Origin: Pseudomonas mohnii
Lineage (GTDB): Bacteria; Pseudomonadota; Gammaproteobacteria; Pseudomonadales; Pseudomonadaceae
NCBI RefSeq assembly: GCF_900105115.1
Contig: NZ_FNRV01000001.1
Coordinates: 6,141,501 to 6,205,500, forward strand
Length of the DNA: 64,000 nucleotides
Direction: 5' to 3'
Positions 25,901 to 35,058 of this stretch are shown here, piece after piece; within the stretch, counting starts at the first letter, position 1; every line of letters begins with the position of its first letter. Below the pieces are notes generated by a model. That model ran no database searches, was not told where the DNA came from, and saw only the letters and a program-made list of their open reading frames with translations. The position numbers were made by a program, and so were the translations under genes.

Positions 25901-26501
25901 CGGGCAGCTCGACCTCGCCCGTTTGCGGGTCGGTGGCCGGTTCTGCGCCGGTCGCTACTTCCGCCAGCCATTGTCGGGCCTGGGCGACGGTGAGCAAGTG
26001 CTCGCCACCCAGTTGGCAATGCACCGGCCCAAGGTCGACCGCCTGCATGAAATGCTTGCGCTCCTCGGCGCTGTCCAGCACCTGACGGCATTTGGCGGCA
26101 CTCCACTGCACCTCGGCGAAGGTCACGTACAGGGTGCTCTTGCGGGAAAAGATCAGCGCCGGGCGTTCTTCAATGGCCGCTCGCTGATCCTCGTGAACCG
26201 TTTTGCCTTTGTGCAGCAGCGCGCTGACGACACCGTCGAGCACCCGGTACTCGTACAGCTCGCCGCTGAGGCTGTCGATGAGGTACAGCCAGCCATCGCG
26301 CAGCAGGCGGACGCCCAGGGGGCGGGCGGTGAGGGTGTAGGGCATCTCCAGTTCGGCGCCGGGGTCGAGGGTTTTTTCCACCAGGCCGTAACGCAACGGC
26401 AGCAGTTGCACATGGGTTTGCCGCAGCGGGCAAGCAGCGGGTGCGCCGATGGGAGATTTCGAAGCGGCGGCGGCCGCGAGGTTGGCGGGGTGTTGGTTCA
26501 T
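22902..26501 (-). CDS. T6SS effector with VasX-like N-terminus and membrane-active C-terminus
   Basis: A 1199-residue probable type VI secretion toxin (BTH_I2691/VasX-like). The N-terminus (CPLRQTHVQLLPLRYGLVE; LTARPLGVRLLRDGWLYLID near residues 58-77) matches the VasX N-terminal region. The middle is charged and helical, with a coiled-coil stretch near 690-750. The C-terminal third has about five hydrophobic segments (roughly 786-803, 815-836, 867-888, 904-920, 960-983), suggesting pore formation in target-cell membranes as for VasX. A soluble 215-residue tail follows. It overlaps the DUF4123 adaptor gene (ATGA at 26498) and the first immunity gene. The DNA of the hydrophobic region is less GC-rich than the rest. 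Confidence 0.85.
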   Translation of the reverse strand: MNQHPANLAAAAASKSPIGAPAACPLRQTHVQLLPLRYGLVEKTLDPGAELEMPYTLTARPLGVRLLRDGWLYLIDSLSGELYEYRVLDGVVSALLHKGKTVHEDQRAAIEERPALIFSRKSTLYVTFAEVQWSAAKCRQVLDSAEERKHFMQAVDLGPVHCQLGGEHLLTVAQARQWLAEVATGAEPATDPQTGEVELPAVQVSDAPEHEREPYLWEQPRRFRAAHIGEFLGRVRAPYQDDTLFLLVNDDLGVMRDLADYQDTVVGWVDDWSNADNNQRDYLLACYIESLSQLSDQDIDSLAKANDQPQAKAVFAELEQLPEPDRENTRKALLDYLNKGGKVEPSDTAASPELEQLRDKTLDNALELNRFDGVAPDFTAHGRAMADADRRYYTRQSFEAVAPEDFVDRHLSALVDLGKDQDLRMRNVLDGPVLSGKRGVNDLIDRPAMDEALNRHRDDLGRWNRLLDRITADRTQLLCAGHYHRSAWYYDAQVPAQLGQAFTAEYACLKDLCRSDAAAELLLGYLEEHPELTRALFYTLPLRLQSEQVGQYSTLFNAGMAMFNNLAEWLAKLRKIEQPQLPALDDLPDPTRAVAEAVQHTYSPALNLGLSRVLEGFDLSAEKIPDLDELFQRLPKGLKLRLFDAARTSGVTFTVASPAEQAALQREIKDLLSERDYLKTLSRERNQLTRNKNRQGHKTPRAMELQHEIVRVRAQLAQIEGRLAKALSPIAELPDESARLYGATPARAGVTVMFPPAQQQELRGLLGNIRSGLGGVSTGSLVKTEGMGLVVVLVQVVNLVGVFKETLKQSKNERTIWPLLSVAATTGAAGFTAAQSLSDTVLKARSATLVSGLQHHALQNVNVQMGKLHIGLGIFTYSFGLVTSIASLKKQIKNWQQAIRSGNRPAQAAAALATLGAGGMTTVNANGLGPTLRAGYTVITAEKGTVRATAWAAAATRLSTVFFRFNLAGALFTVLELSGSWLFNRYNLSAHDKWLKTTPWSRDAEMRGDHSLDEYQSYLAFLIHAPYAQLGPTPYDSWLKNLLFKARPSDIHLVLPRVTLENLLPPFGGKPTHRLGIGAHRISMPLHSQGAPRERKDVISDEVVSSLRIVKSTPEGLVLCLRYPVNPGAEYTPAKETLELTVCIQTLNAKGEWTSRTSVIHIDPRGEGHFSVVASQLIKEKPPVLHVETEFLEKADHGE

Positions 26502-27364
26502 GATGGGCCTCGTTCAGACGCCCACTGATGGGCCAGGGCCGCAGCCAGCGCGACGCGCTCGCCGGGTGATTGCAGGGAAGGCGTGTGGAGCAAGTGGCGG
26601 ATGTGCGGGTGCCGGTCGAGGTCGTCGCCCTCCAGCCAGGCCACGACATTGGCGTAGTAAAACAACTCGGATTGACCCTGCAGCCCGAGGGCAGAGGCCT
26701 GGACCTCCAGCTGTTCAAGCCTGGCCCAGCGCTGGGCCACACTGTCGCCGGGGTGGCGTTGGGGAAAATGGCTGAGCAAGTGTGCGTCGAGTTCAAGCAG
26801 CGTGCGCCGATGATCAACCTGATCCAGCGCCGCGACCTGTTCCGGGCTGAGTCGATAAGGGGCGGGCAGCGCGGGGCATTCGGGTTGTCGAGGGCGATGA
26901 CTGTGCCAGACCGTGTTGACGCAGTCGGCCGTCACCACCCAGGACATCGGGCCGAACAAACTTTGATCGGCGCTGGCCAACAAGGCTCGCATCACGGCGG
27001 CATCGGCCAGTCGCAACAGTACCGACAGGCCTTCGGACAGCTCTACGGTCAGCAGCTTTCTTAAATGTTCGGCGACGACATGGGGTTGAGCCGGGCTGAA
27101 CAGCAGCACACCGCACTCCATGGGGGCGTGTTGCATGAAAAACTGCATCACGGCGTCGTCAGGTTGCTCGACGGCCACCAGCAATGGCGAGACATCGCGC
27201 AAGGCGCTAAAAGGTGGCTGGTCGTACAGGGGCAGGGTGAGTGCAGCGCGGTTGAGCCGTTTTATCCGCGATGGCAAGTCGCTCAGCGTCGCGCCATCGA
27301 GCAGCACAAAGGCCTGCTGCTCGCCCCATGGCAGATTTTCAGGCAAGGAAGTCGAAAGGCTCAT
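26498..27364 (-). CDS. DUF4123 domain protein, T6SS effector adaptor (Tap/TEC-like)
   Basis: A 288-residue protein lying between vgrG and the effector, overlapping both by four bases. Proteins of this size and position with an N-terminal FVLLDGATLSDLPSRI-like segment belong to the DUF4123 chaperones that load an effector onto its VgrG spike. The sequence has the usual LRFADAAVMRAL-like conserved stretch (LLRLADAAVMRALLASADQ near residue 118) and a C-terminal helical region. Its role in loading the downstream VasX-like toxin is inferred from gene order, which is known from many T6SS loci. Confidence 0.85.
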   Translation of the reverse strand: MSLSTSLPENLPWGEQQAFVLLDGATLSDLPSRIKRLNRAALTLPLYDQPPFSALRDVSPLLVAVEQPDDAVMQFFMQHAPMECGVLLFSPAQPHVVAEHLRKLLTVELSEGLSVLLRLADAAVMRALLASADQSLFGPMSWVVTADCVNTVWHSHRPRQPECPALPAPYRLSPEQVAALDQVDHRRTLLELDAHLLSHFPQRHPGDSVAQRWARLEQLEVQASALGLQGQSELFYYANVVAWLEGDDLDRHPHIRHLLHTPSLQSPGERVALAAALAHQWASERGPS

Positions 27365-29361
27365 GCTTGGGCGGCCTCGCAGATCAGGCAGCGCGAGGCG
27401 CGGGTCGACACCAATGCGTGGCGCTGCTGAACCGCATCGAACGCCACCTTCAGCAATGGCAATGCGCCCGGTACCAAGGGTTCCGCCAACAGGCCCACCG
27501 CCGGAGCGCCACCTTCGACAATCGCCACGCTGCTGAAGATGCCTTCAGGCCCCAGCGTCAACCAATGCCCGCCGGCCTTGATCGTCACATGGGCGCCACC
27601 ATCGATGACCACTTGCTGGCCGGCACCGAGGTGCACATGCTGGCTGGCGCTGAGTCGCTGATTGGCGACACGAATATGACGGTCGCCTTGCACCCACAGA
27701 TGATCATCCTGTTTGAGTTCGGTCAGGCGATTGCCGTGGGTCAGGTGATGTTCATCGCTGTGCAGCTCATGGCTGGCAATGCCGCCGACCACCACCGACA
27801 GCTGGTTGTCGACCTGGATGCGTTGGTCGTTGAGCACATGCTGGACATAGTCGCGCTGGGCGCGAATGGCGATTTCTTCGGCGCCTTTCCTGTCCTCGAT
27901 CCGCAGCTCGTTGTAACCGCCACCGCCGGGGCTGCTTTGGCTGCGCAGGATGCTGCGCGTCTGTTCCGCCGGAAGGTCCAGCGGCACCGGGGTGACGGCA
28001 TTGGGCAGGCAACCGAGGACGAACGGTTTGTCGGGATCACCCTCGGCGAATCCCACCAGCACTTCCATGCCGACCCGTGGAATCTGCACGCTGCCGTAGC
28101 GATCATGGGCCCAGCCCGTGGCCACCCGCAGCCAGCAACTGGTCCGCTCATTGAGCTGACCGTCCCGGTCCCACATCATCTTGACCTTTACCCGGCCGTA
28201 GGCATCGCAGTAAATCTCTTCGCCGGGCGGGCCGGTCACCACTGCGTGCTGGTTGCCGGGGATGCGCGGTTTGGCGTGTTTCAGTGCGGGGCGGAATATC
28301 ACATCCCAGGGCGTCGCGACAAAGTGGTTGCGGTAGCCCTGAATGATGCCACCACTGTCGTCGGAGGTCGCCGCCTCCTCCAGCACTTGTGGCTGTCGAC
28401 CAACGTGCACGACGCGGGTCAGTAGCCATAAACCGTTGCAGTCGGGTCGCGGGTGCTTGCTCATCTCGACGAAGCTGCCACTGCGCATCAGGCTCTGGTC
28501 GCTGCGGCCGTTGCCCTGACGGTAATCGGCGCGATGCCGCTCCAGGGTGCGCTGGCTCAGGTGCTCACCGCGATCGCGAAGGGTGAACTGCCCGGGAAAA
28601 CCGTAATCCTCCAGCACGGGAACACGCGCCTCGGCGGCCTCGGCCTCCAGTTGCACATTGGGTTTTTCGAAATGGTAATCGCGGCGGCTGACCTGGGTGG
28701 TGCGGGTTTCCAGGCGGACATTGAAGCGGTCGATCACCGTTGCGGCGGCGACCATGCCGCTATCTTGTGCGTAGGCTGTCGGTGCGTCAGGCAGGGGGAA
28801 GACGGTCTGGTCGTCACCGAAGACCAGGACGTGTCCATCGGCGCTGTGCTGGAAATGAAAGTGCAGACCTTCTTCCTCGCATAACCGATGGATGAAATCC
28901 AGGTCTGACTCGTTGTATTGCACGCAGTACAGGCGGGGTGGGTAGTCGGCACTCACCTGGAAGCGCCAGACGTTGGGCTGCATTCCGTGATCGCTCAGAA
29001 CGCTTTTGATGATTTGCGGCACGTTCTGCTGCTGAAAAATTCGCTGGTTGTGACGATGCGCCAGATAGGCGAGATGCGGCACCAGCGTCATCTGATAGCG
29101 GGTCAACCGGGCGCCGGAATCGCCTTGGGCGACGCGATAAACCTGCCCATGAACGCCGGCGCCGTCTGGACCGAAAGAGAGATGGGCCGGCAGGTGCAAA
29201 AGTGATTCGAGATCAAGGTCTCGGCGTTCACTGACCAGTTCCAGTTTGACCTCATAAGTCTCGTTGAGCGCCTCGGTGAACTTGAACTCAAACACTTGAA
29301 AGTCGTGGGGGAAGCCCTGGATATCGAGCTTGTAAACGACGGGTTTGCCGGCAATGAGCAT
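27361..29361 (-). CDS. vgrG: Type VI secretion tip protein VgrG
   Basis: A 666-residue VgrG spike protein. It has the phage gp27-like N-terminal half (MLIAGKPVVYKLDIQGFPHDFQ; ESDLDFIHRLCEEEGLHFHF near 155-175), the gp5 OB-fold around GRVKVKMMWDRDG and CWLRVATGWAH, and the VGMEVLVGFAEGDPDKP motif. The C-terminal part is a beta-helix with HLGAGQQVVIDGG-type repeats and a short tail without an obvious toxin domain. It is the first gene of the leftward effector operon; no other T6SS structural genes are in the window, so this is an orphan vgrG module. The ribosome-binding site is ACAGGGAA. Confidence 0.95.
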   Translation of the reverse strand: MLIAGKPVVYKLDIQGFPHDFQVFEFKFTEALNETYEVKLELVSERRDLDLESLLHLPAHLSFGPDGAGVHGQVYRVAQGDSGARLTRYQMTLVPHLAYLAHRHNQRIFQQQNVPQIIKSVLSDHGMQPNVWRFQVSADYPPRLYCVQYNESDLDFIHRLCEEEGLHFHFQHSADGHVLVFGDDQTVFPLPDAPTAYAQDSGMVAAATVIDRFNVRLETRTTQVSRRDYHFEKPNVQLEAEAAEARVPVLEDYGFPGQFTLRDRGEHLSQRTLERHRADYRQGNGRSDQSLMRSGSFVEMSKHPRPDCNGLWLLTRVVHVGRQPQVLEEAATSDDSGGIIQGYRNHFVATPWDVIFRPALKHAKPRIPGNQHAVVTGPPGEEIYCDAYGRVKVKMMWDRDGQLNERTSCWLRVATGWAHDRYGSVQIPRVGMEVLVGFAEGDPDKPFVLGCLPNAVTPVPLDLPAEQTRSILRSQSSPGGGGYNELRIEDRKGAEEIAIRAQRDYVQHVLNDQRIQVDNQLSVVVGGIASHELHSDEHHLTHGNRLTELKQDDHLWVQGDRHIRVANQRLSASQHVHLGAGQQVVIDGGAHVTIKAGGHWLTLGPEGIFSSVAIVEGGAPAVGLLAEPLVPGALPLLKVAFDAVQQRHALVSTRASRCLICEAAQA

Positions 29362-29567
29362 TCACATTTCCCTGTGTTTTTTTTAAGGCACGGGACTTTG
29401 CGCGGGTCCACGGCTTGGCGCAGTCAGGCGAATCGCTTTGATGTGTAGGACGATTCCGAGATTGAGTGGCGCCGGAGGGGCAGTCCATCGGGCGTCCGCG
29501 ACGGGGCCAGCGGGAACAAATCCTTTAGCCACAGACGGCGATCGTTTGCTTTTGCGCTACAGTGGCG

Positions 29568-29590
29568 GCTGCACGTATCACGCGTGCAGC
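29568..29590 (+). promoter_or_regulatory. Hairpin in the leader of the SulP gene
   Basis: GCTGCACG-N7-CGTGCAGC, a perfect 8-bp inverted repeat followed by GGTTTTC, 26 bases before the TTG start of the transporter gene. It may be an operator, attenuator or mRNA stem. It lies in the 254-base divergent gap 29362-29615 between vgrG and the transporter. Confidence 0.4.
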
Positions 29591-29615
29591 GGTTTTCTTG
29601 TCTGGAGACAGTGGC

Positions 29616-31256
29616 TTGTCGAGTGCCCCCAACCCTGTTGAATCCACCCATCGCTGGCAGGATGTTCTGGCCGGGCTGTCGATTGCCGGTCTGTTGCTGC
29701 CCGAGGCGGTCGCCTATTCGAGCATTGCTGCGTTGGCGCCGCAGGCCGGGGTTATCGCGCTGTTTGCCGGGTTGCTCTGTTATGGGCTGTTCGGCACCAG
29801 CCGGTTTGCCATTGTCTCGGCCACTTCGTCGGCGGCGGCGGTGCTGGCGGCGGCGACGGCGACCCTGGCCAACGGGGACCCGCAGTTGCGTTCGACCCTG
29901 GCGGCCGGGCTGGTGCTGGTCACCGGCGGGCTGTTTCTGCTGGCCGGGATCTTTCGCTTTGGCAGCGTCACGTCCTTTATCGCCAAACCGGTGTTGCGCG
30001 GGTTTGCCTTTGGCCTGGCGCTGACCATCATTCTCAAGCAGGTCGCCAGTGTGGTCGGTGTGCATCTGATCGACGCCAATCTGGTGCGCTTCGCCCCGCA
30101 ATTACTCGCACAACTGCCGCAATGGAACTGGCCGGCAGCCGGTGTGGCGGCGGTGGCGCTGGTGTTGTTGCTGTTGTTTTCGCGGTTTCCACGGGTGCCC
30201 GGTGGTTTGCTGGTGGTGGTGATCGGCATCGCGGCCGGCCAGTGGCTGAACCTGTCGGCGTATGGGGTGAAGATGATCGGACTCATCGACCTGAGCCTGG
30301 AAGTGCCGAACCTGCCGGTGTTGCCGTTTGCCGATTGGCTGCGTTTGGGCGAAGTGGCGTTTGCCCTGGTGATGATCCTGTACGCGGAGTCCTACGGCTC
30401 GATCAGCGCCTACGCGCTCAAGCACGGTGACCGGGTGAATTCGAACCGCGACATGCTGGCACTCGGGGCCTCGAACCTGCTGTCCGGCCTGTTCCATGGC
30501 CTGCCGGCGGGGGCAGGGTATTCGGCGACATCGGCCAACGAGGCGGCGGGTGCCACCTCACGGCTGGCCGGTGGCGTGGCGGCGCTGGTGGTGTTGCTCA
30601 TCGTCATGACGGTATTGCCGTATATCGCCTTGACCCCGGAACCGATCCTCGCCGCCATCGTCATCCATGCGTTGGCGCGCGGGTTGAGCCTGCAGCCGTT
30701 GGGGCGATATTTCATCTGGCGGCGTGACCGTGTGCTGGTGATGTGCGCCGTGGGCGCGGTGTTACTGCTGGGGGTGCTGGACGGCTTGCTGGTGTCCGTG
30801 GCGATCAGCGTGCTGCTGATGCTCAAGCAAATGTCGGCGGCCAATATCCAGATTCTCGGCCGGATCGACGGCGGGCATGACTTTGTCGACGTGCAACGTC
30901 ATCCCGCGGCGGAAACCGTGCCGGGCGTCCTGGTCGTGCGACCGGATGAAGCGTTGTTTTTTGCCAATGTCGAGCGGATTCTCGGTGCTGCCTTGCACTT
31001 GATCCGGCACCCACCGGCACCGATCCATACCGTGATCCTCAGTCTGGAAGAGTCCCCTGATCTGGATGGCACCAGCATCGAGGCGATGCAGGAGTTTTTC
31101 GTCCGGGTGCATAACGAAGGCAAACGACTGATTCTGGCGCGTCTCAAGGACAGTGCGGAATCGGTATTGTCGGCGTTGCCCGAAGTTCGGGCCAACGGGG
31201 TGATGCTCAGCGGGCTGAGCGTGGATGGCGCTGTGCAACGAGCCTACAAGGATTAA
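29616..31256 (+). CDS. SulP family anion transporter with STAS domain
   Basis: A 546-residue SLC26/SulP transporter. The N-terminal DVLAGLSIAGLLLPEAVAYSS segment is the family signature, followed by about ten hydrophobic segments, and the C-terminal 130 residues form a STAS domain (VLVVRPDEALFFANVERI; SLEESPDLDGTSIEAMQEF). The start is TTG at 29616: GGAG lies eight bases before it, whereas upstream codons add a non-family extension. Transports sulfate, bicarbonate or organic anions; which one is not readable. Confidence 0.9.
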   Translation: MSSAPNPVESTHRWQDVLAGLSIAGLLLPEAVAYSSIAALAPQAGVIALFAGLLCYGLFGTSRFAIVSATSSAAAVLAAATATLANGDPQLRSTLAAGLVLVTGGLFLLAGIFRFGSVTSFIAKPVLRGFAFGLALTIILKQVASVVGVHLIDANLVRFAPQLLAQLPQWNWPAAGVAAVALVLLLLFSRFPRVPGGLLVVVIGIAAGQWLNLSAYGVKMIGLIDLSLEVPNLPVLPFADWLRLGEVAFALVMILYAESYGSISAYALKHGDRVNSNRDMLALGASNLLSGLFHGLPAGAGYSATSANEAAGATSRLAGGVAALVVLLIVMTVLPYIALTPEPILAAIVIHALARGLSLQPLGRYFIWRRDRVLVMCAVGAVLLLGVLDGLLVSVAISVLLMLKQMSAANIQILGRIDGGHDFVDVQRHPAAETVPGVLVVRPDEALFFANVERILGAALHLIRHPPAPIHTVILSLEESPDLDGTSIEAMQEFFVRVHNEGKRLILARLKDSAESVLSALPEVRANGVMLSGLSVDGAVQRAYKD

Positions 31257-31327
31257 GGCATGACCTGTGGCAACGAGATTGCTCTCGAGGCGGCCTGTCA
31301 GGCAACAGAGAGGTGAATGTCAGGTCG

Positions 31328-31356
31328 CCATCGCGGGCAAGCTCGCTCCCACAAGG
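31328..31356. repeat. REP-type palindrome, single copy
   Basis: CATCGCGGGCAAGCTCGCTC followed by CCACAAG, the core of the common pseudomonad REP element, here alone between the SulP and acnB genes. Confidence 0.7.
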
Positions 31357-31381
31357 GGTATGCCATTAAAACCTGGGCATA

Positions 31382-31418
31382 AAAAAACGCCGCTCATCTC
31401 ACGATGGGCGGCGTTTTT
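31382..31418. terminator. Bidirectional terminator between SulP gene and acnB
   Basis: A-tract, CGCCGCTCAT, six-base loop, ATGGGCGGCG, T-tract: a 10-bp stem with one G-U pair and A/T tails on both sides. It can end transcription from the SulP side and from acnB, whose stop is at 31434. Confidence 0.85.
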
Positions 31419-31433
31419 CATTGCCTTGCAGCG

Positions 31434-34034
31434 TTAGGCTTGAACGACCGGGATGTTGGCGTTCGCAGCCGCTTCGCGGAACTCGGCGATCTGGTCGAAG
31501 GACAGGTAGCGGTAGACATCAGCCGCCATGCTGTCGATCTTGCCAGCGTATTCCATGTACTCCTCGACGGTCGGCAGGCGACCCAGGATGGAAGCCACCG
31601 ACGCCAGCTCGGCCGAAGCCAGGTAGACGTTCGCGCCGTCACCCAGACGGTTCGGGAAGTTACGGGTCGAAGTCGACACGACAGTCGAGTTCGGCTCTAC
31701 ACGTGCCTGGTTACCCATGCACAGCGAGCAGCCCGGCATTTCCATGCGCGCGCCAGCCTTGCCGTAGATGCCGTAGTAGCCTTCTTCGGTCAGTTGGTGA
31801 GCGTCCATCTTGGTCGGCGGCGACAGCCACAGACGGGTAGGCAGCTGACCTTTGACCTGTTCCAGCAACTTGCCGGCAGCGCGGAAGTGACCGATGTTGG
31901 TCATGCACGAACCGATGAACACTTCGTCGATTTTCTCGCCAGCAACGCTGGAGAGCAGGCGAGCGTCGTCCGGGTCGTTCGGCGCGCAGAGCACAGGCTC
32001 CTTGACGTCGGCCAGGTCGATCTCGATGACTTCGGCGTATTCAGCGTCTTTGTCCGCTTCCAGCAGCTCAGGGTTGGCCAGCCAGGCTTCCATCGCTTGA
32101 GCACGACGCTCCAGGGTACGCGCATCGCCGTAGCCTTCGCCGATCATCCAGCGCAGCAGGGTGATGTTCGACTTCAGGTATTCGGCGATCGACTCTTTGG
32201 ACAGCTTGATGGTGCAACCGGCAGCCGAACGTTCGGCCGAGGCGTCGGACAGTTCGAACGCTTGCTCGACGGTCAGTTTTTCCAGACCTTCGATCTCCAG
32301 GATGCGACCGGAGAAGGCGTTTTTCTTGCCTTTCTTCTCTACGGTCAGCAGGCCAGCCTGGATCGCGTAGTAAGGAATGGCGTGAACCAGGTCACGCAGG
32401 GTGACGCCTGGTTGCAGTTCGCCCTTGAAGCGAACCAGGATCGACTCAGGCATGTCCAGCGGCATGACGCCGGTGGCTGCGGCGAACGCAACCAGACCGG
32501 AACCGGCCGGGAACGAGATACCGATCGGGAAACGGGTGTGCGAGTCACCACCGGTACCGACGGTGTCTGGCAGCAGCATGCGGTTCAGCCACGAGTGGAT
32601 GATGCCGTCGCCCGGACGCAGGGAAACGCCGCCACGGGTCATGATGAAGTCAGGCAGGGTGTGGTGGGTGGTCACGTCGATCGGCTTAGGGTAAGCCGCG
32701 GTGTGGCAGAAGGACTGCATCACCAGATCGGTCGAGAAGCCCAGGCACGCCAGGTCTTTCAGTTCGTCACGGGTCATTGGACCGGTGGTGTCCTGGGAAC
32801 CCACGGTGGTCATTTTCGGTTCGCAGTAGGTGCCTGGACGAATGCCAGTCACGCCGCAAGCCTTGCCGACCATTTTCTGCGCCAGGGTGAAACCCTTGGT
32901 GCTTTCAGCCGGTGCTTCAGGCTTCTTGAACAGAGTCGAAGGTGGCAGACCCAGTTCGGCGCGAGCCTTCTCGGTCAGGCCACGGCCGATGATCAGCGGA
33001 ATACGGCCGCCGGCGCGAACTTCGTCCAACAGGACCGGAGTCTTCATTTCGAAGGTGGTCAGGACTTCGTCGGTACCGTGCTTGCAGACTTTGCCAGCAT
33101 GCGGGTACAGGTCGATCACGTCGCCCATGTTCATGTTGGAAACGTCGAACTCGATCGGCAGTGCGCCGGCATCTTCCATGGTGTTGTAGAAGATCGGAGC
33201 GATCTTGCTGCCGAAGCAGAAACCGCCTGCGCGCTTGTTCGGCACGTAAGGAACGTCGTCGCCGAAGAACCACAGTACCGAGTTGGTAGCGGATTTACGC
33301 GAAGAACCGGTACCGACCACGTCGCCGACGTAGGCGATCGGGAAGCCGGCGTTGCGCATTTCTTCGATCTGCTTCATCGGACCGGTGACGCCTTGTGCGT
33401 CAGGCACGATGCCGTCGCGAGCCATTTTCAGCATGGCCAGGGCGTGCAGCGGGATGTCTGGACGGGACCAGGCATCCGGAGCAGGTGACAGGTCGTCGGT
33501 GTTGGTCTCGCCGGTGACTTTGAACACGCGCAGGCTGATCTTGTCGGCCAGCACCGGGCGCTTCACGAACCACTCGCCGTCAGCCCAGGATTGCAGTACG
33601 CCCTTGGCGTGAACATTACCGTTCTTGGCTTTTTCAGCGACGTCGTGGAAGGCGTCGAACATCAACAGGGTGTGCTTGAGTTCTTCGGCCGCTACTGGTG
33701 CCAGTTCGGCGTCGTCCAGCAGGTTCACCAGGGTCACGATGTTGTAGCCGCCCTGCATGGTGCCGAGCAGTTCAACAGCGCGTTTTTTGTCGATCAGAGG
33801 GGATTTGGCTTCGCCTTTGGCGATGGCGGACAGGAAGCCGGCCTTGACATAGGCTGCTTCGTCCACTCCAGGTGGAACGCGATTGGTGATCAGGTCAACG
33901 AGGAAAGCTTCTTCGCCAGCCGGGGGATTTTTCAGCAGCTCGACCAGGCCTGCAGTTTGTTCGGCGTTTAGCGGCTGGGGAACGATACCCAGTGCTGCAC
34001 GCTCTTCGATATGTTTGCGGTAGGCTTCAAGCAC
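31434..34034 (-). CDS. acnB: Aconitate hydratase B / 2-methylisocitrate dehydratase
   Basis: An 866-residue AcnB, the size usual for this enzyme (about 865). It starts [19 protein letters not shown] and contains the Fe-S ligand segments of the family, for example [16 protein letters not shown] and [14 protein letters not shown] near the C-terminus, plus [14 protein letters not shown] in the middle. It interconverts citrate and isocitrate in the TCA cycle, and in Pseudomonas may also act on 2-methylisocitrate. It is transcribed alone, ending in the terminator at 31382-31418. Confidence 0.98.
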   Translation of the reverse strand: MLEAYRKHIEERAALGIVPQPLNAEQTAGLVELLKNPPAGEEAFLVDLITNRVPPGVDEAAYVKAGFLSAIAKGEAKSPLIDKKRAVELLGTMQGGYNIVTLVNLLDDAELAPVAAEELKHTLLMFDAFHDVAEKAKNGNVHAKGVLQSWADGEWFVKRPVLADKISLRVFKVTGETNTDDLSPAPDAWSRPDIPLHALAMLKMARDGIVPDAQGVTGPMKQIEEMRNAGFPIAYVGDVVGTGSSRKSATNSVLWFFGDDVPYVPNKRAGGFCFGSKIAPIFYNTMEDAGALPIEFDVSNMNMGDVIDLYPHAGKVCKHGTDEVLTTFEMKTPVLLDEVRAGGRIPLIIGRGLTEKARAELGLPPSTLFKKPEAPAESTKGFTLAQKMVGKACGVTGIRPGTYCEPKMTTVGSQDTTGPMTRDELKDLACLGFSTDLVMQSFCHTAAYPKPIDVTTHHTLPDFIMTRGGVSLRPGDGIIHSWLNRMLLPDTVGTGGDSHTRFPIGISFPAGSGLVAFAAATGVMPLDMPESILVRFKGELQPGVTLRDLVHAIPYYAIQAGLLTVEKKGKKNAFSGRILEIEGLEKLTVEQAFELSDASAERSAAGCTIKLSKESIAEYLKSNITLLRWMIGEGYGDARTLERRAQAMEAWLANPELLEADKDAEYAEVIEIDLADVKEPVLCAPNDPDDARLLSSVAGEKIDEVFIGSCMTNIGHFRAAGKLLEQVKGQLPTRLWLSPPTKMDAHQLTEEGYYGIYGKAGARMEMPGCSLCMGNQARVEPNSTVVSTSTRNFPNRLGDGANVYLASAELASVASILGRLPTVEEYMEYAGKIDSMAADVYRYLSFDQIAEFREAAANANIPVVQA

Positions 34035-34490
34035 AGTATTACCCTCATCAGTGGTCCCAAATGGGTGTCCGGGACGCTCATCCAGAAATTGCCGTACTCA
34101 TGCGCTTCATGGCGTTGTGAGCCACTTAGCCAGAATTACCGGCAATTTCTTACAGAAGCTGCTTTCAAAGTTTTACGCCTGCAGAACGGGAGCTGATGAG
34201 GGTTGGCGTCGGGTTTTTCCCCGCTGGAAAAAACCTTTCGCCAACACCGTTCTGAAGGAACGACTGTGCTCGTGACGCTTTGAAAACAGCTTCCAACGGA
34301 CATTGGCGCCTAAAAAGGCTGGCTGATTCTACGGTAAAAAAAATTTAAAGGTAAGTCGGGCTCTATTGGACTTTGGTGGACAGCCGACCCCGGAATGTTG
34401 ACGCGCCGGATGCGCAGAGCGTTGAGGGGTGATCAATGGCGGACAAAGGGCTAACATGCCACTCTGTTTTGCTTTTTCGCGTTCTCCCCT
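34035..34490. other. Divergent promoter region between acnB and the DUF1289 gene
   Basis: 456 bases without a gene I can support. It should hold the acnB promoter and leader on the left and the DUF1289 promoter on the right. I see an imperfect inverted repeat GGTTTTTCC-N5-GGAAAAAACC near 34213-34236 and an A-rich run (AAAAAAAATTTAAAGG) near 34336-34351, which could be an upstream promoter element. No protein motif is visible in any frame. Confidence 0.4.
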
Positions 34491-34961
34491 ATGCCCAATC
34501 AGACCATCAAGACCCCTTGCGTCGGCCTCTGCTCCACCGTTTACGGTGATCTGGTGTGCCGTGGCTGCAAGCGTTTCCATCATGAAGTGATTCACTGGAA
34601 CGGCTACAACGAAGAAGAAAAGCGCGCGGTATGGCTGCGTCTTGAGCAGTTGTTGTCCCAGGTGATGGCGGCCAAGGTGGAAATTTTTGATCCGGCGCTG
34701 CTCCGGATGCAGCTGGAGCAGCGCAAGATCCGCTTCGTGCCCCACCAGTCGGAATACTGCTGGGCTTATCAGTTGATTGCACGGGGCGCGCGGGTGATCA
34801 ACAACCTGGAAGCCTACGGCATGGTGCTGTTGCCGGAGTTTCGCGACTGGAACCTGCCGGAGCTGCGGGACGCCATTGATCGGGAATTCTTTTTGCTTTC
34901 AGAAGCTCATTACCAGCGCTATATCGCGCCGGGGTTTCTGAATGATGCATTCGGCGGCTAA
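34491..34961 (+). CDS. DUF1289 domain-containing protein
   Basis: A 156-residue protein with the DUF1289 cysteine-rich N-terminus: TPCVGLCSTVYGDLVCRGCKR (split motif: C-x3-C, C-x2-C within residues 8-27), followed by the WNGYNEEEKRAVWLRLEQ helix typical of the family. The function of DUF1289 proteins is unknown; the four cysteines suggest metal or Fe-S binding. This protein is longer than the minimal family member and has a helical C-terminus of about 90 residues. It stands alone, divergent from acnB and followed by a REP pair. Confidence 0.85.
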   Translation: MPNQTIKTPCVGLCSTVYGDLVCRGCKRFHHEVIHWNGYNEEEKRAVWLRLEQLLSQVMAAKVEIFDPALLRMQLEQRKIRFVPHQSEYCWAYQLIARGARVINNLEAYGMVLLPEFRDWNLPELRDAIDREFFLLSEAHYQRYIAPGFLNDAFGG

Positions 34962-34968
34962 TAAATAG

Positions 34969-35035
34969 CATCGCGGGCAAGCCCGCTCCCGCAAGGTCGA
35001 TGAAAACCCCGTGGGAGCGGGCTTGCCCGCGATGG
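34969..35035. repeat. REP pair (inverted)
   Basis: Two REP elements facing each other: GCATCGCGGGCAAGCCCGCT on the left and AGCGGGCTTGCCCGCGATGG on the right, separated by 14-20 bases. It fills the gap between the convergent DUF1289 and stress-protein genes and could act as a transcription-ending structure. Confidence 0.85.
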
Positions 35036-35058
35036 TCATCTGTCAGGCACAGCAGGGC

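Noticed and set aside
31404..33488. 694-residue frame on the plus strand opposite acnB
   Set aside because: It is entirely antisense to a well-supported AcnB and has no conserved domains.
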